Shown in pieces: positions 15,711 to 23,548 of a DNA stretch of 24,998 nucleotides. Every line of letters starts with the position of its first letter. Position 1 is the stretch's first letter. The translations under genes and the position numbers were made by a program. Source of the stretch: Bacillota bacterium (GTDB taxonomy: Bacteria > Bacillota > Clostridia > Acetivibrionales > DSM-1351); the NCBI GenBank assembly GCA_023441625.1, contig JAEZOA010000059.1, positions 1 to 24,998 on the forward strand, read 5' to 3'. The notes beneath the pieces were generated by a model that made no database searches, was not told where the DNA came from, and saw nothing but the letters and a program-made list of their open reading frames with translations.

Positions 15711-17606
15711 ATGGATTATTTCGCTGGAAGTTATGATGTAGTTGTTGTTGGGGCTGGACATGCAGGCTGTGAGGCGGCCTTAGCAGCAGCAAGATTAGGA
15801 TGTAAAACAATAGTATTTTCTATTAATCTGGATAGTATGGCAAATATGCCTTGTAACCCTAGTATTGGTGGTACTGCAAAGGGGCATTTAGTAAGAGAAA
15901 TAGATGCTTTAGGAGGTCAGATGGGGAAAACCACTGACAAAACCTTTATACAATCTAAAATACTTAATTATTCTAAGGGACCAGCAGTTTATTCTTTACG
16001 CGCTCAAGTTGACAGACGTCACTATCAGTCTGAAATGAAACATATTTTAGAGCTTCAGGAAAATCTTGATATACGTCAAGCTGAGATTGTGGAGCTTATT
16101 ACAGATGATTCAAAAACAAAAGTGACAGGTGTAAAAACCCATACTGGTGCAATATTTAACTGTAAAGCTGTAGTTCTGACAACAGGCACATATTTGAAGG
16201 GGAGAATAATATTGGGAGATGTTAGCTACAGCGGCGGTCCAGATGGAATTTTTCCGGCAAATGAGCTTTCTGCCAATCTTATGGATTTAGGAATCAAATT
16301 ATTAAGACTTAAGACAGGAACTCCAGCTAGACTCAACAGCAGGAGTCTGGATTTTTCTAAAATGACACATCAACCTGGTGACGATGTTATAATACCTTTT
16401 TCTTTTGAAACTGAGAGTATTGAAAAGGAGCAAGTTCCATGCTGGCTAACCTATACTAATCACCAGACCCATGAAGTTATTAAGAAGAACTTACATCGTT
16501 CGCCCCTATATAGTGGAACTATTACAGGGATTGGACCAAGATACTGCCCTTCAATAGAAGACAAGGTGGTAAGGTTTGCCGATAAAGAAAGGCATCAGGT
16601 TTTTGTAGAGCCTATGGGAATTGGTACTGAGGAAATGTATTTGCAGGGTATGTCAAGCAGTCTACCTGAAGATGTGCAAATTGAGTTTATGAAAACAATT
16701 CCTGGACTTGAGAATGTTAAGGTAATGAGAAGTGCTTATGCAATTGAATATGATGGAATAGATGCTACACAGTTAAAGTTATCACTTGAGTATAAAGAAA
16801 TTGATGGATTATTCTCAGCAGGACAGATAAATGGCAGTTCGGGATATGAAGAGGCGGCTGCACAAGGCATTGTAGCTGGAATAAATGCTGCCATGAAAAT
16901 ACAAAATAGAGAACCCTTGATATTAGATAGATCACAAGCATATATAGGTGTATTAATAGACGATCTTGTTACAAAAGGAACAAAGGAACCTTATAGAATG
17001 ATGACTTCAAGAGCCGAATATAGGTTGCTTTTAAGGCAGGATAATGCAGATTTAAGGCTGACTCCAATTGGAAGAGAAATTGGACTTATTAATGATGAAC
17101 GCTATCAAAAGTTCCTTGAAAAGAAGGATTTAATAGAAAAGGAAATTGAAAGAATAGAAAAAATATATCTATCTCCAAGTGAAAAAGTTTTAAATTATCT
17201 CGAGAGCAGAAATAGCACCGCAATAAAGAGTGGTTTTAATCTTGCGGAGCTGCTTCGAAGACCGGAAATTAGTTATGACAGCTTATCTGAAATAGTTGAA
17301 ATGCCCGAGCTTCCCCGAGCTGTGAAGGAGCAAGTTGAAGTGGTTATAAAGTATAAAGGTTATATAAAAAGACAAATGCAGCAGGTAGAGCAGTATAAAA
17401 AACTTGAAGAACGGAAATTACCAAAGAATATTGATTACTCCTCTATTCAGAACTTAAGACTGGAAGCTAAGCAAAAACTGACTCAAATTAATCCTGATTC
17501 TATAGGCCAGGCATCAAGAATAACTGGTGTATCGCCTGCTGATATATCTGTACTACTTATATATCTTGAGCAGATAAATAGAAATAAAAATACACAGGAC
17601 AACTAA
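15711..17606 (+). CDS. mnmG: tRNA uridine modification enzyme MnmG (GidA)
   Basis: MnmG is the FAD-dependent partner of MnmE in wobble-uridine modification. The 631-residue protein has the N-terminal dinucleotide-binding motif GAGHAGCEAALAAARLG (about 15-31), the family signatures GPRYCPSIEDK and ALYSGTITG-like segment, GQINGSSGYEEAAAQG, and the helical C-terminal domain that binds MnmE, ending ADISVLLIYLEQ. Length is normal. GGAAG-type ribosome binding site lies upstream of the ATG. It is cotranscribed with mnmE and probably rsmG. Confidence 0.98.
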   Translation: MDYFAGSYDVVVVGAGHAGCEAALAAARLGCKTIVFSINLDSMANMPCNPSIGGTAKGHLVREIDALGGQMGKTTDKTFIQSKILNYSKGPAVYSLRAQVDRRHYQSEMKHILELQENLDIRQAEIVELITDDSKTKVTGVKTHTGAIFNCKAVVLTTGTYLKGRIILGDVSYSGGPDGIFPANELSANLMDLGIKLLRLKTGTPARLNSRSLDFSKMTHQPGDDVIIPFSFETESIEKEQVPCWLTYTNHQTHEVIKKNLHRSPLYSGTITGIGPRYCPSIEDKVVRFADKERHQVFVEPMGIGTEEMYLQGMSSSLPEDVQIEFMKTIPGLENVKVMRSAYAIEYDGIDATQLKLSLEYKEIDGLFSAGQINGSSGYEEAAAQGIVAGINAAMKIQNREPLILDRSQAYIGVLIDDLVTKGTKEPYRMMTSRAEYRLLLRQDNADLRLTPIGREIGLINDERYQKFLEKKDLIEKEIERIEKIYLSPSEKVLNYLESRNSTAIKSGFNLAELLRRPEISYDSLSEIVEMPELPRAVKEQVEVVIKYKGYIKRQMQQVEQYKKLEERKLPKNIDYSSIQNLRLEAKQKLTQINPDSIGQASRITGVSPADISVLLIYLEQINRNKNTQDN

Positions 17607-17657
17607 AAATAAGAAACAAAGGTGATTGCTTAAAAATAGGACAAGTCGGAGGGTAAA

Positions 17658-18383
17658 ATGCCACTGAATAATGAATTAAGAGAGCTTCTTGAAAAGGGAG
17701 CACAGCACTATGGAAATGCCATTTCTGAGCAGCAAATAGAACAGTTTATTGTATATATGGAACTGCTTAAAGATTGGAATACAAAAATTAACTTAACTGC
17801 AATAGAGGATAACAGGGAAATAATTATGAAACATTTTATAGACTCCTTGAGCATAATGCCATATGTTAATAATAAGGAGCAAAAACTTATTGATGTTGGA
17901 ACAGGAGCTGGTTTCCCTGGTATTCCAATAAAAATAATAAGTACAAATATTGAAGTTACTTTATTAGATTCCTTAGAAAAGAGAGTTAAATTTTTAAATG
18001 AAGTTATAAAATCAATAAATATTACTAAAATAAATGCTGTTCATGGAAGGGCAGAGGATTTTGGAGTAAATCCAATATACAGGGAAAAGTATGACATAGC
18101 TGTGGCAAGAGCTGTAGCAAATTTACCAGTTTTACTCGAATATTGCCTCCCTTTTGTAAAAATAAATGGGCTTTTTATCGCAATGAAGGGGAGTAACACT
18201 GAAGAATTTGCTAATTGTAGTAAGGCACTCGACATATTAGGTGGAAAAATTGAAAAAGTTGAAAAAATGGTGTTACCCTTCAGTAATATAGAAAGAAATG
18301 TCGTTGTGGTAAGAAAGTTTAGACAGACACCGACAAAATACCCAAGAAAAGCAGGGAAACCTGTAAAAGAGCCGTTGATATAA
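17658..18383 (+). CDS. rsmG: 16S rRNA (guanine-N7) methyltransferase RsmG
   Basis: RsmG methylates N7 of G527 (E. coli numbering) in 16S rRNA using S-adenosylmethionine; loss gives low-level streptomycin resistance in other bacteria. The 241-residue protein shows the SAM-binding motif LIDVGTGAGFPGIP (about 76-89), the acidic VTLLDS loop, and the conserved ARAVANLPVLLEY segment. CGGAGG precedes the ATG by 5 nt. It follows mnmG in the standard order and ends with a basic tail (TPTKYPRKAGKP). Confidence 0.97.
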   Translation: MPLNNELRELLEKGAQHYGNAISEQQIEQFIVYMELLKDWNTKINLTAIEDNREIIMKHFIDSLSIMPYVNNKEQKLIDVGTGAGFPGIPIKIISTNIEVTLLDSLEKRVKFLNEVIKSINITKINAVHGRAEDFGVNPIYREKYDIAVARAVANLPVLLEYCLPFVKINGLFIAMKGSNTEEFANCSKALDILGGKIEKVEKMVLPFSNIERNVVVVRKFRQTPTKYPRKAGKPVKEPLI

Positions 18384-18466
18384 GAGTGAATTTCCATTAT
18401 TATACAATTTAATATCGAACGATTCTGTGCAGGCAATAAAGGAAATGAAACAAAAACGATAGAATA

Positions 18467-18534
18467 ATCCTTTGTATGTAATTTACAATATATGGTAGAT
18501 TACCCGTGAAAAATATAAAAAAAATACAAAGGAT
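18467..18534 (+). promoter_or_regulatory. noc leader: inverted repeat pairing with its ribosome binding site
   Basis: ATCCTTTGTAT (18467-18477) is a perfect 11-bp inverted repeat of ATACAAAGGAT (18524-18534); the right arm contains the AAGGA Shine-Dalgarno of noc, 10 nt before its ATG. If the transcript includes both arms, pairing would mask the ribosome binding site. The 46-base loop holds an NBS/parS-like motif at 18499-18512. No convincing promoter was identified, so noc may be transcribed from the upstream operon. Confidence 0.45.
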
Positions 18535-18543
18535 GGTGCCGTT

Positions 18544-19389
18544 ATGTTAGAAAGTAAAATCCAATTTCCAAAGCAGGAAAAGAGAAATGAGCTTAAAAAT
18601 ATTACTTATGTTGGCATTGATTTAATAAGACCTAATCCTTATCAACCGAGGAAACAATTCAATAAGCTGGCACTCGAAGAACTTTGCGAATCTATAAAAC
18701 AATATGGTGTTTTGCAGCCAATTAATGTAAGGAAAATATCACTAGGTACATATGAGCTTGTAGCCGGAGAGAGAAGGCTTAGAGCTGCAATAATGGCGGG
18801 TCTTAAAGAAATACCAGTAATAATTATTAATGTAGATGACAATGATTCAGCAGTAATGGCACTAATTGAAAATTTACAAAGAGAAGATTTAAGCTATATG
18901 GAAGAGGCTGAAGGGTATAGCAATCTAATAAATGAACATGGCTTTACACAAGAAGAACTAGCTCAAAAAATAGGGAAAAGCCAATCAACTATTGCAAACA
19001 AAATTAGGCTATTAAAGCTATCCCCATTAGTCAAGAAAATTCTTTCCGATAACAATCTGACAGAGAGGCATGCAAGAGCATTACTCAAGCTTCATGATGA
19101 GCAGCTACAATTAAAGGTACTAAAGCTGGTGTGCGAAAGAGGCCTTAATGTCAAAAAGACAGAAGAGCTAGTTGAAAGAGCAATAGATAAATTTTCAAAG
19201 GATGTAAAACATAAGCCAAATGATAGAAAGGTAACTAAGTCTATTAGGGATGTTAGAATTTTTGTAAATACCATTAAGCAGGCAATAGATATAATGAAGC
19301 AATCTGGCGTTAAGGCCAAAGCAGCTCAGATTGATAGAGGAGAATATATCGAGTTTGTTGTGCGTGTTCCCAAAAACAATATGGCTTAG
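18544..19389 (+). CDS. noc: Nucleoid occlusion protein Noc (ParB paralogue)
   Basis: Noc is a CTP-gated ParB-family clamp that binds NBS sites and keeps the division septum off the nucleoid. The 281-residue protein has the CTP-binding GERRLRAA (75-82), ENLQREDL (109-116), the KSQSTIANKIRLLKL helix-turn-helix and a C-terminal dimer domain ending EYIEFVVRVPK. The four residues that distinguish Noc from ParB are Q147, K153, K158 and R175, exactly the Noc set, while the window's ParB has the parS set. The N-terminus (MLESKIQFPKQEKRNELKN) lacks the hydrophobic amphipathic helix that tethers Bacillus Noc to membrane. An in-frame stop with no start codon upstream fixes the ATG at 18544. It follows rsmG, its usual place. 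Confidence 0.93.
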   Translation: MLESKIQFPKQEKRNELKNITYVGIDLIRPNPYQPRKQFNKLALEELCESIKQYGVLQPINVRKISLGTYELVAGERRLRAAIMAGLKEIPVIIINVDDNDSAVMALIENLQREDLSYMEEAEGYSNLINEHGFTQEELAQKIGKSQSTIANKIRLLKLSPLVKKILSDNNLTERHARALLKLHDEQLQLKVLKLVCERGLNVKKTEELVERAIDKFSKDVKHKPNDRKVTKSIRDVRIFVNTIKQAIDIMKQSGVKAKAAQIDRGEYIEFVVRVPKNNMA

Positions 19390-19487
19390 AAATAGTAATA
19401 AATAAAATAGTTAGAAGAGCTTTTCTGAAAAATTTTAATTGAAATATTATTTAAAAGTGGTTATCAGGCCACTTGCTAGTACCATAA

Positions 19488-19540
19488 AAGTGTAAGTGTT
19501 AGAGCACACCATTAGTGCTAAAACATTTACACTTATTTTT
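19488..19540 (+). terminator. Terminator after noc
   Basis: A long stem, AAGTGTAAGTGTTAGAGCAC (19488-19507) with an almost exact complement at 19514-19534, is followed by ATTTTT. It ends the rightward block that begins at rpmH. Confidence 0.82.
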
Positions 19541-19562
19541 GCACTAAAGGATATAGGAGACA

Positions 19563-19588
19563 GATGAGATATCCACACATATCTCATC
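19563..19588. repeat. Perfect 10-bp stem-loop upstream of gyrA
   Basis: GATGAGATAT and ATATCTCATC flank a CCACAC loop. No T-run follows, so it is not a terminator. It overlaps a DnaA-box-like ATATCCACA, and may be a protein-binding site or an RNA element. Confidence 0.5.
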
Positions 19589-19791
19589 AATTCTGGAAAA
19601 GATATCAGATTCTATAGAATTATCAACAAGGTGAGAATAATAAGATAAATTATGCTGGCTAATATTCTTCATAATTGGGAATAATAATAACAATTTTTAA
19701 TATTTTTATAAACACATTATTAATGCATTTTAAATTAAAAAGATTTTTTATATGTGGTGTAATTCGATATATTGTCTATAGTGACAAAAAA

Positions 19792-19821
19792 TTGGACAAT
19801 CAGCGAAAAGTTTATTACAAT
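19792..19821 (+). promoter_or_regulatory. Probable gyrA promoter
   Basis: TTGGAC (19792-19797), an 18-bp spacer and TACAAT (19816-19821) lie about 160 bp upstream of gyrA. The -35 is within an inverted repeat (ATTGTC at 19771-19776, GACAAT at 19795-19800) and a DnaA-box-like AGTGGATAA lies just after the -10, so regulation by a bound protein is plausible. Confidence 0.6.
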
Positions 19822-19981
19822 ATATAGTGGATAACTTGAAAGATATATTTAGTGTGTCTATTCTGCATTTCAAGTAGAGAAAAGCCACAAGTGTCTTTTC
19901 AATAGTATTTGTATAGGTATGCGTGAAGACGCTACATTTTGATTTGATGTTTTTATAATATGAAAAGAGGTAAATAGTAAG

Positions 19982-22513
19982 ATGGCAGATGAAATAAGGG
20001 AGCAAAATATTATCCCCATAGACATAGAAGCTGAAATGAAGAAGTCATTTATAGACTATGCTATGAGTGTAATAATAGACAGGGCACTACCTGATGTTCG
20101 AGATGGCTTAAAACCAGTTCATAGGCGTATACTTTACACCATGTATGCTTCTGGTTTTACACCTGATAAGCCATACAGAAAATCAGTTGCAACTGTTGGT
20201 GAATGTTTAAAAAGCTATCACCCACATGGTGACGCTGCTGTTTATGATAGCCTTGTACGTATGGCACAGGATTTCTCACTAAGACATCCACTAGTAGATG
20301 GACACGGAAACTTTGGTTCTAGAGATGGCGATGCTGCAGCTGCGATGAGGTATACAGAGGCAAAGTTAGCAAAAATATCAATGGAAATGCTTGCTGATAT
20401 AAATAAAGATACTGTTGATTTCAAACCCAATTTTGACGAGCATGAGGTAGAGCCTGTTGTTTTGCCATCCAGATTTCCAAACTTATTAGTTAATGGTTCT
20501 TCTGGTATAGCAGTAGGTATGGCAACAAACATACCTCCTCATAATTTGGGTGAGGTTATAGATGGTATTGGTGCGGTAATAGATAATCCAGAAATAACTA
20601 TTGATGAGTTAATGAAATATATTAAAGGTCCTGATTTTCCTACAGCAGCTAAAATAATTGGCAAGAAGGGTATTAAAGACGCTTATAGGACAGGCAGAGG
20701 CAGAATTGTTGTACGCTCAGAGGCAACAATTGAGGAAATGCCTGGGAACAGACATAGAATAATTATATCTGAAATACCATATATGGTTAATAAAGCACGC
20801 CTTATTGAGAAAATTGCTGATCTAGTTAAGGAAAAAAGGATAGAAGGAATATCTTTTCTACAGGATGAGTCTGGAAGAGACGAGCCTGTAAGAATTGTAA
20901 TTGAACTAAAGCGTGATGCTAATCCAAGCGTAGTGCTAAATCAACTATACAAGAATACTCAACTTCAAGAGACATTTAGTGCAAATATGGTAGCAATAGT
21001 GCCTACTGTGGATAATCTATATGAACCAAGAACTTTAAATCTTAGAGAGATTATTGATTACTACATAGCTCATCAGGAAGAAGTTATCAGGCGTAGAACT
21101 AAGTTTGAACTTGATAAGGCCGAGGCCAGAGCTCATATATTAGAGGGCTTAAAAATTGCGCTTGACCACTTAGATGAGGTTATAAGAATAATCCGGGCTT
21201 CCAAAACTGAGACTATTGCAAAAGAAGGTTTAACAGAGAGGTTTGGATTTAGTGATAAACAATCCCAAGCTATAGTAGATATGAGATTGGGCCGTTTGAC
21301 AGGTTTGGAGAGAGAGAAGCTGGATAATGAGTACAAAGAGCTTCTTGAAAAAATTAGCTACTATAAGGAAGTATTAGCTAATGAAAGCTTAGTGCATGGC
21401 ATAATTAAAGATGAGTTATCTGTTGTAAAGAATAAATATGCTGATGATAGAAGGACTAAGATAGAAATTGACGAAGACGAAATTGATATTGAGGACCTTA
21501 TCCAAGAAGAGGAAAGTGTAATAACTATGACTCACTTTGGATATATAAAGAGACTGCCTGCTGACACGTATAAGAGTCAGAGACGAGGTGGAAAGGGCAT
21601 TATTGGTCTTAGCACCAGAGAAGAAGACTTCGTGAAGAATCTCTTTGTTACATCTACTCATCACTTTATTATGTTCTTTACTAATAAGGGAAGAGTATAT
21701 AGACTAAAGGCTTATGAGATTCCAGAGTCTGGCAGGCAGGCGAAGGGGATTGCAATAGTTAACTTATTGCAGCTTGATGGAGACGAGAAGGTCACTACAG
21801 TAATTCCGATACAGGAATATATAGAGGGTCAATATCTTCTAATGTGTACTCGTAATGGTCTGGTCAAGAAAACCAATATTATGGAGTATAATAACATTAG
21901 GAAGGGTGGACTTGCTGCAGTTTCATTAAGAGATAATGATGAGCTTATAGATGTTAAACTTACAGATGGAAATCAAGATGTTATGATTTCTACTGTTAAT
22001 GGTATGGCTATACGCTTTAATGAAACTGATGCTAGGCCAATAGGCAGAGTATCTCAAGGAGTTAAGGGTATAGAGCTTGATGAAGGTGACCATGTTATAG
22101 GCATGGAGGTCTGCACAGAAAATACAACTCTTTTGGTTGTAACAGAGAATGGCTTTGGTAAGAGGACAGAGCTTGATGAATACAAGGTTCAAACTAGAGG
22201 TGGTAAAGGTGTATTAACCTACAGAATTACTGAAAAGACAGGTAAGTCTATAGGTATGATGCTAGTATCAGAGGAAGATGATATTATGCTAATTAGCTCG
22301 GATGGAACAATTATTCGTATGAAGGTAAATGAAATTAGCATTCTTGGCAGAGCAACTCAGGGTGTAACGCTTATGAGAATGAACGAGGGAATTAATGTTG
22401 TAAGCATGGCAAGAATGATAAATGAAGAAAGCGAAGAGGGTACCGAATCTGAGGAAGTAGATAATGAAATAGATAATGAGGAAACAGAAACACAGTCTTC
22501 AGACCATTTATAA
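19982..22513 (+). CDS. gyrA: DNA gyrase subunit A
   Basis: GyrA is the DNA cutting and wrapping subunit of gyrase. The 843-residue protein has the breakage-reunion domain with catalytic Tyr124 (AAAMRYTE), and a C-terminal beta-pinwheel with the GyrA box QRRGGKG (near 532-538), which separates it from ParC. The C-terminus is a strongly acidic tail (from about residue 815). In the quinolone region (HPHGDAAVYD, 80-89) the position of E. coli Ser83 is Ala85, and the preceding loop reads GECLKSY rather than the usual GDVxGKY. AGAGGT lies about 10 nt upstream of the ATG. It stands alone with its own promoter, far from gyrB, which is on the other side of the origin. Confidence 0.98.
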   Translation: MADEIREQNIIPIDIEAEMKKSFIDYAMSVIIDRALPDVRDGLKPVHRRILYTMYASGFTPDKPYRKSVATVGECLKSYHPHGDAAVYDSLVRMAQDFSLRHPLVDGHGNFGSRDGDAAAAMRYTEAKLAKISMEMLADINKDTVDFKPNFDEHEVEPVVLPSRFPNLLVNGSSGIAVGMATNIPPHNLGEVIDGIGAVIDNPEITIDELMKYIKGPDFPTAAKIIGKKGIKDAYRTGRGRIVVRSEATIEEMPGNRHRIIISEIPYMVNKARLIEKIADLVKEKRIEGISFLQDESGRDEPVRIVIELKRDANPSVVLNQLYKNTQLQETFSANMVAIVPTVDNLYEPRTLNLREIIDYYIAHQEEVIRRRTKFELDKAEARAHILEGLKIALDHLDEVIRIIRASKTETIAKEGLTERFGFSDKQSQAIVDMRLGRLTGLEREKLDNEYKELLEKISYYKEVLANESLVHGIIKDELSVVKNKYADDRRTKIEIDEDEIDIEDLIQEEESVITMTHFGYIKRLPADTYKSQRRGGKGIIGLSTREEDFVKNLFVTSTHHFIMFFTNKGRVYRLKAYEIPESGRQAKGIAIVNLLQLDGDEKVTTVIPIQEYIEGQYLLMCTRNGLVKKTNIMEYNNIRKGGLAAVSLRDNDELIDVKLTDGNQDVMISTVNGMAIRFNETDARPIGRVSQGVKGIELDEGDHVIGMEVCTENTTLLVVTENGFGKRTELDEYKVQTRGGKGVLTYRITEKTGKSIGMMLVSEEDDIMLISSDGTIIRMKVNEISILGRATQGVTLMRMNEGINVVSMARMINEESEEGTESEEVDNEIDNEETETQSSDHL

Positions 22514-22551
22514 AGAAAGTAGCTGTGCTAAATCAGAGGAAACGATTTTTG

Positions 22552-22586
22552 AAAAAAGACATATGAGAAATCATATGTCTTTTTTG
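22552..22586 (+). terminator. Strong intrinsic terminator after gyrA
   Basis: A perfect 15-bp stem, AAAAAAGACATATGA (22552-22566) with its complement (22571-22585), encloses a stable GAAA tetraloop and ends in a T-run. Confidence 0.9.
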
Positions 22587-22685
22587 ACTAATAAATTGAA
22601 GTAATATTTAGAAAAAAAGTCGTTCAAAGAAAATATACATATGGTATTATTTACTCATCTTAAGATATAAAGGGAGTGCTCCTTA

Positions 22686-23522
22686 ATGAATTATTACGAA
22701 AGGATTCAAAAATCTATTGATTACATTGAAAGCAACCTTGAAAATGAAATTGATTTAAACCTTGCTGCCCAGATGGCACTTATGTCATTATCTAATTTTT
22801 ATAGAATGTTTTTTGCCCTTGTAGGCTACTCTATAAAGGAATATATAAGGCATCGTAGGATTAGCCTTGCTGCAGCAGAAATAATGAGTAGCAGCATTTG
22901 CTTAATTGATATTGCTGTTAAATATGATTTCGATAGTAGAGATTCTTTTTCAAGAGCTTTTAAGCGTACTACAGGATTTTTACCTAGTGAGTTTAGAAGG
23001 CTTAATAAAGAGTATATTTTTGAGAGGATGAGTATGATGGATAAATATTTTGAAATAAAGGACAAAAGTTTACTTGATAAGTATCCAGATATAAAGGTTT
23101 TAAAAGAGATTGAGCCAGTAAGAGTAGCATACTATTGTTATTTCGGAAAGAATCCAGAAAGTAACGCTTTTGCAGTTATGAGAGATTGGATTAATAAGAG
23201 TGGCTTAAACATTAAAGAACAAAAACATCGTATTTTTGGATATGATAATCCAAGCCCGACTTCGCCGGAACAGAAGGAATATGGTTATGAGGTATGTGTA
23301 ACAATTGATGACGATACTATAGTTGATGATTCTAATATTAAGGAAAAAGTTTTTGGAGGAGGTCTTTATGCTGTCACAGGTGTAAGATATGACGAAGAGG
23401 TGGATGTAGGATGTGAGATAATTAAGACATGGCAGCGCTTCCAAGACTGGATCAGCGATAGCAAGTATGCTTATGGAGGACATCAATGGTTTGAGGAGCA
23501 TTTGATTTTGATGATAGCTTAA
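22686..23522 (+). CDS. AraC-family regulator with GyrI-like domain; 5' part of a frameshifted gene
   Basis: The 278-residue reading has an AraC-type double helix-turn-helix at the N-terminus (about residues 8-105: LNLAAQMALMSLSNFYRMFF, then DIAVKYDFDSRDSFSRAFKR with TGFLPSEFR) and a GyrI-like effector-binding domain (about 125-275, VKEIEPVRVAYYCYFGKNPE-like start). It ends abnormally, HQWFEEHLILMIA, where the family normally continues EEHL-FDD. A missing base after 23504 restores HLDFDDSLNHGSGVDLYMPV, which runs directly into the next reading frame at 23549. The intact gene, 22686-24040, would encode about 451 residues. GGGAG lies 9 nt upstream of the ATG. Effector and targets are unknown; GyrI-like domains usually sense small hydrophobic molecules. 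Confidence 0.85.
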   Translation: MNYYERIQKSIDYIESNLENEIDLNLAAQMALMSLSNFYRMFFALVGYSIKEYIRHRRISLAAAEIMSSSICLIDIAVKYDFDSRDSFSRAFKRTTGFLPSEFRRLNKEYIFERMSMMDKYFEIKDKSLLDKYPDIKVLKEIEPVRVAYYCYFGKNPESNAFAVMRDWINKSGLNIKEQKHRIFGYDNPSPTSPEQKEYGYEVCVTIDDDTIVDDSNIKEKVFGGGLYAVTGVRYDEEVDVGCEIIKTWQRFQDWISDSKYAYGGHQWFEEHLILMIA

Positions 23523-23548
23523 ATCATGGTAGTGGAGTTGATTTATAT

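Larger units (their letters stand above)
19390..19981 (+). other. 592-bp gap between noc and gyrA
   Basis: No credible gene. It contains a small hairpin (AGTGG/CCACT, 19456-19473), the noc terminator, a perfect 10-bp hairpin (19563-19588), a 12-bp palindrome ATTCTATAGAAT (19609-19620), DnaA-box-like sites ATATCCACA (19571), TTATCAACA (19620) and AGTGGATAA (19826), and the gyrA promoter with a leader of about 155 nt. It would be one of the two breakpoints of the proposed origin inversion. Confidence 0.6.

Noticed and set aside
3735..19737. Shared sequence TATTAATGCATTTTA near 3735 and 19718 as inversion-breakpoint homology
   Set aside because: The two copies are in direct, not inverted, orientation and are short, AT-rich and low in complexity, so they do not support an inversion by homologous recombination.
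19748..20005. Reverse-strand ORF upstream of gyrA
   Set aside because: It overlaps the gyrA promoter, leader and start, lacks a ribosome binding site and shows AT-rich low-complexity composition.
23499..23512. Programmed -1 frameshifting in the AraC gene
   Set aside because: A -1 slip would restore the frame, but there is no X-XXY-YYZ heptamer in the zero frame and no evident stimulatory pseudoknot, so a deletion or sequencing error is simpler.
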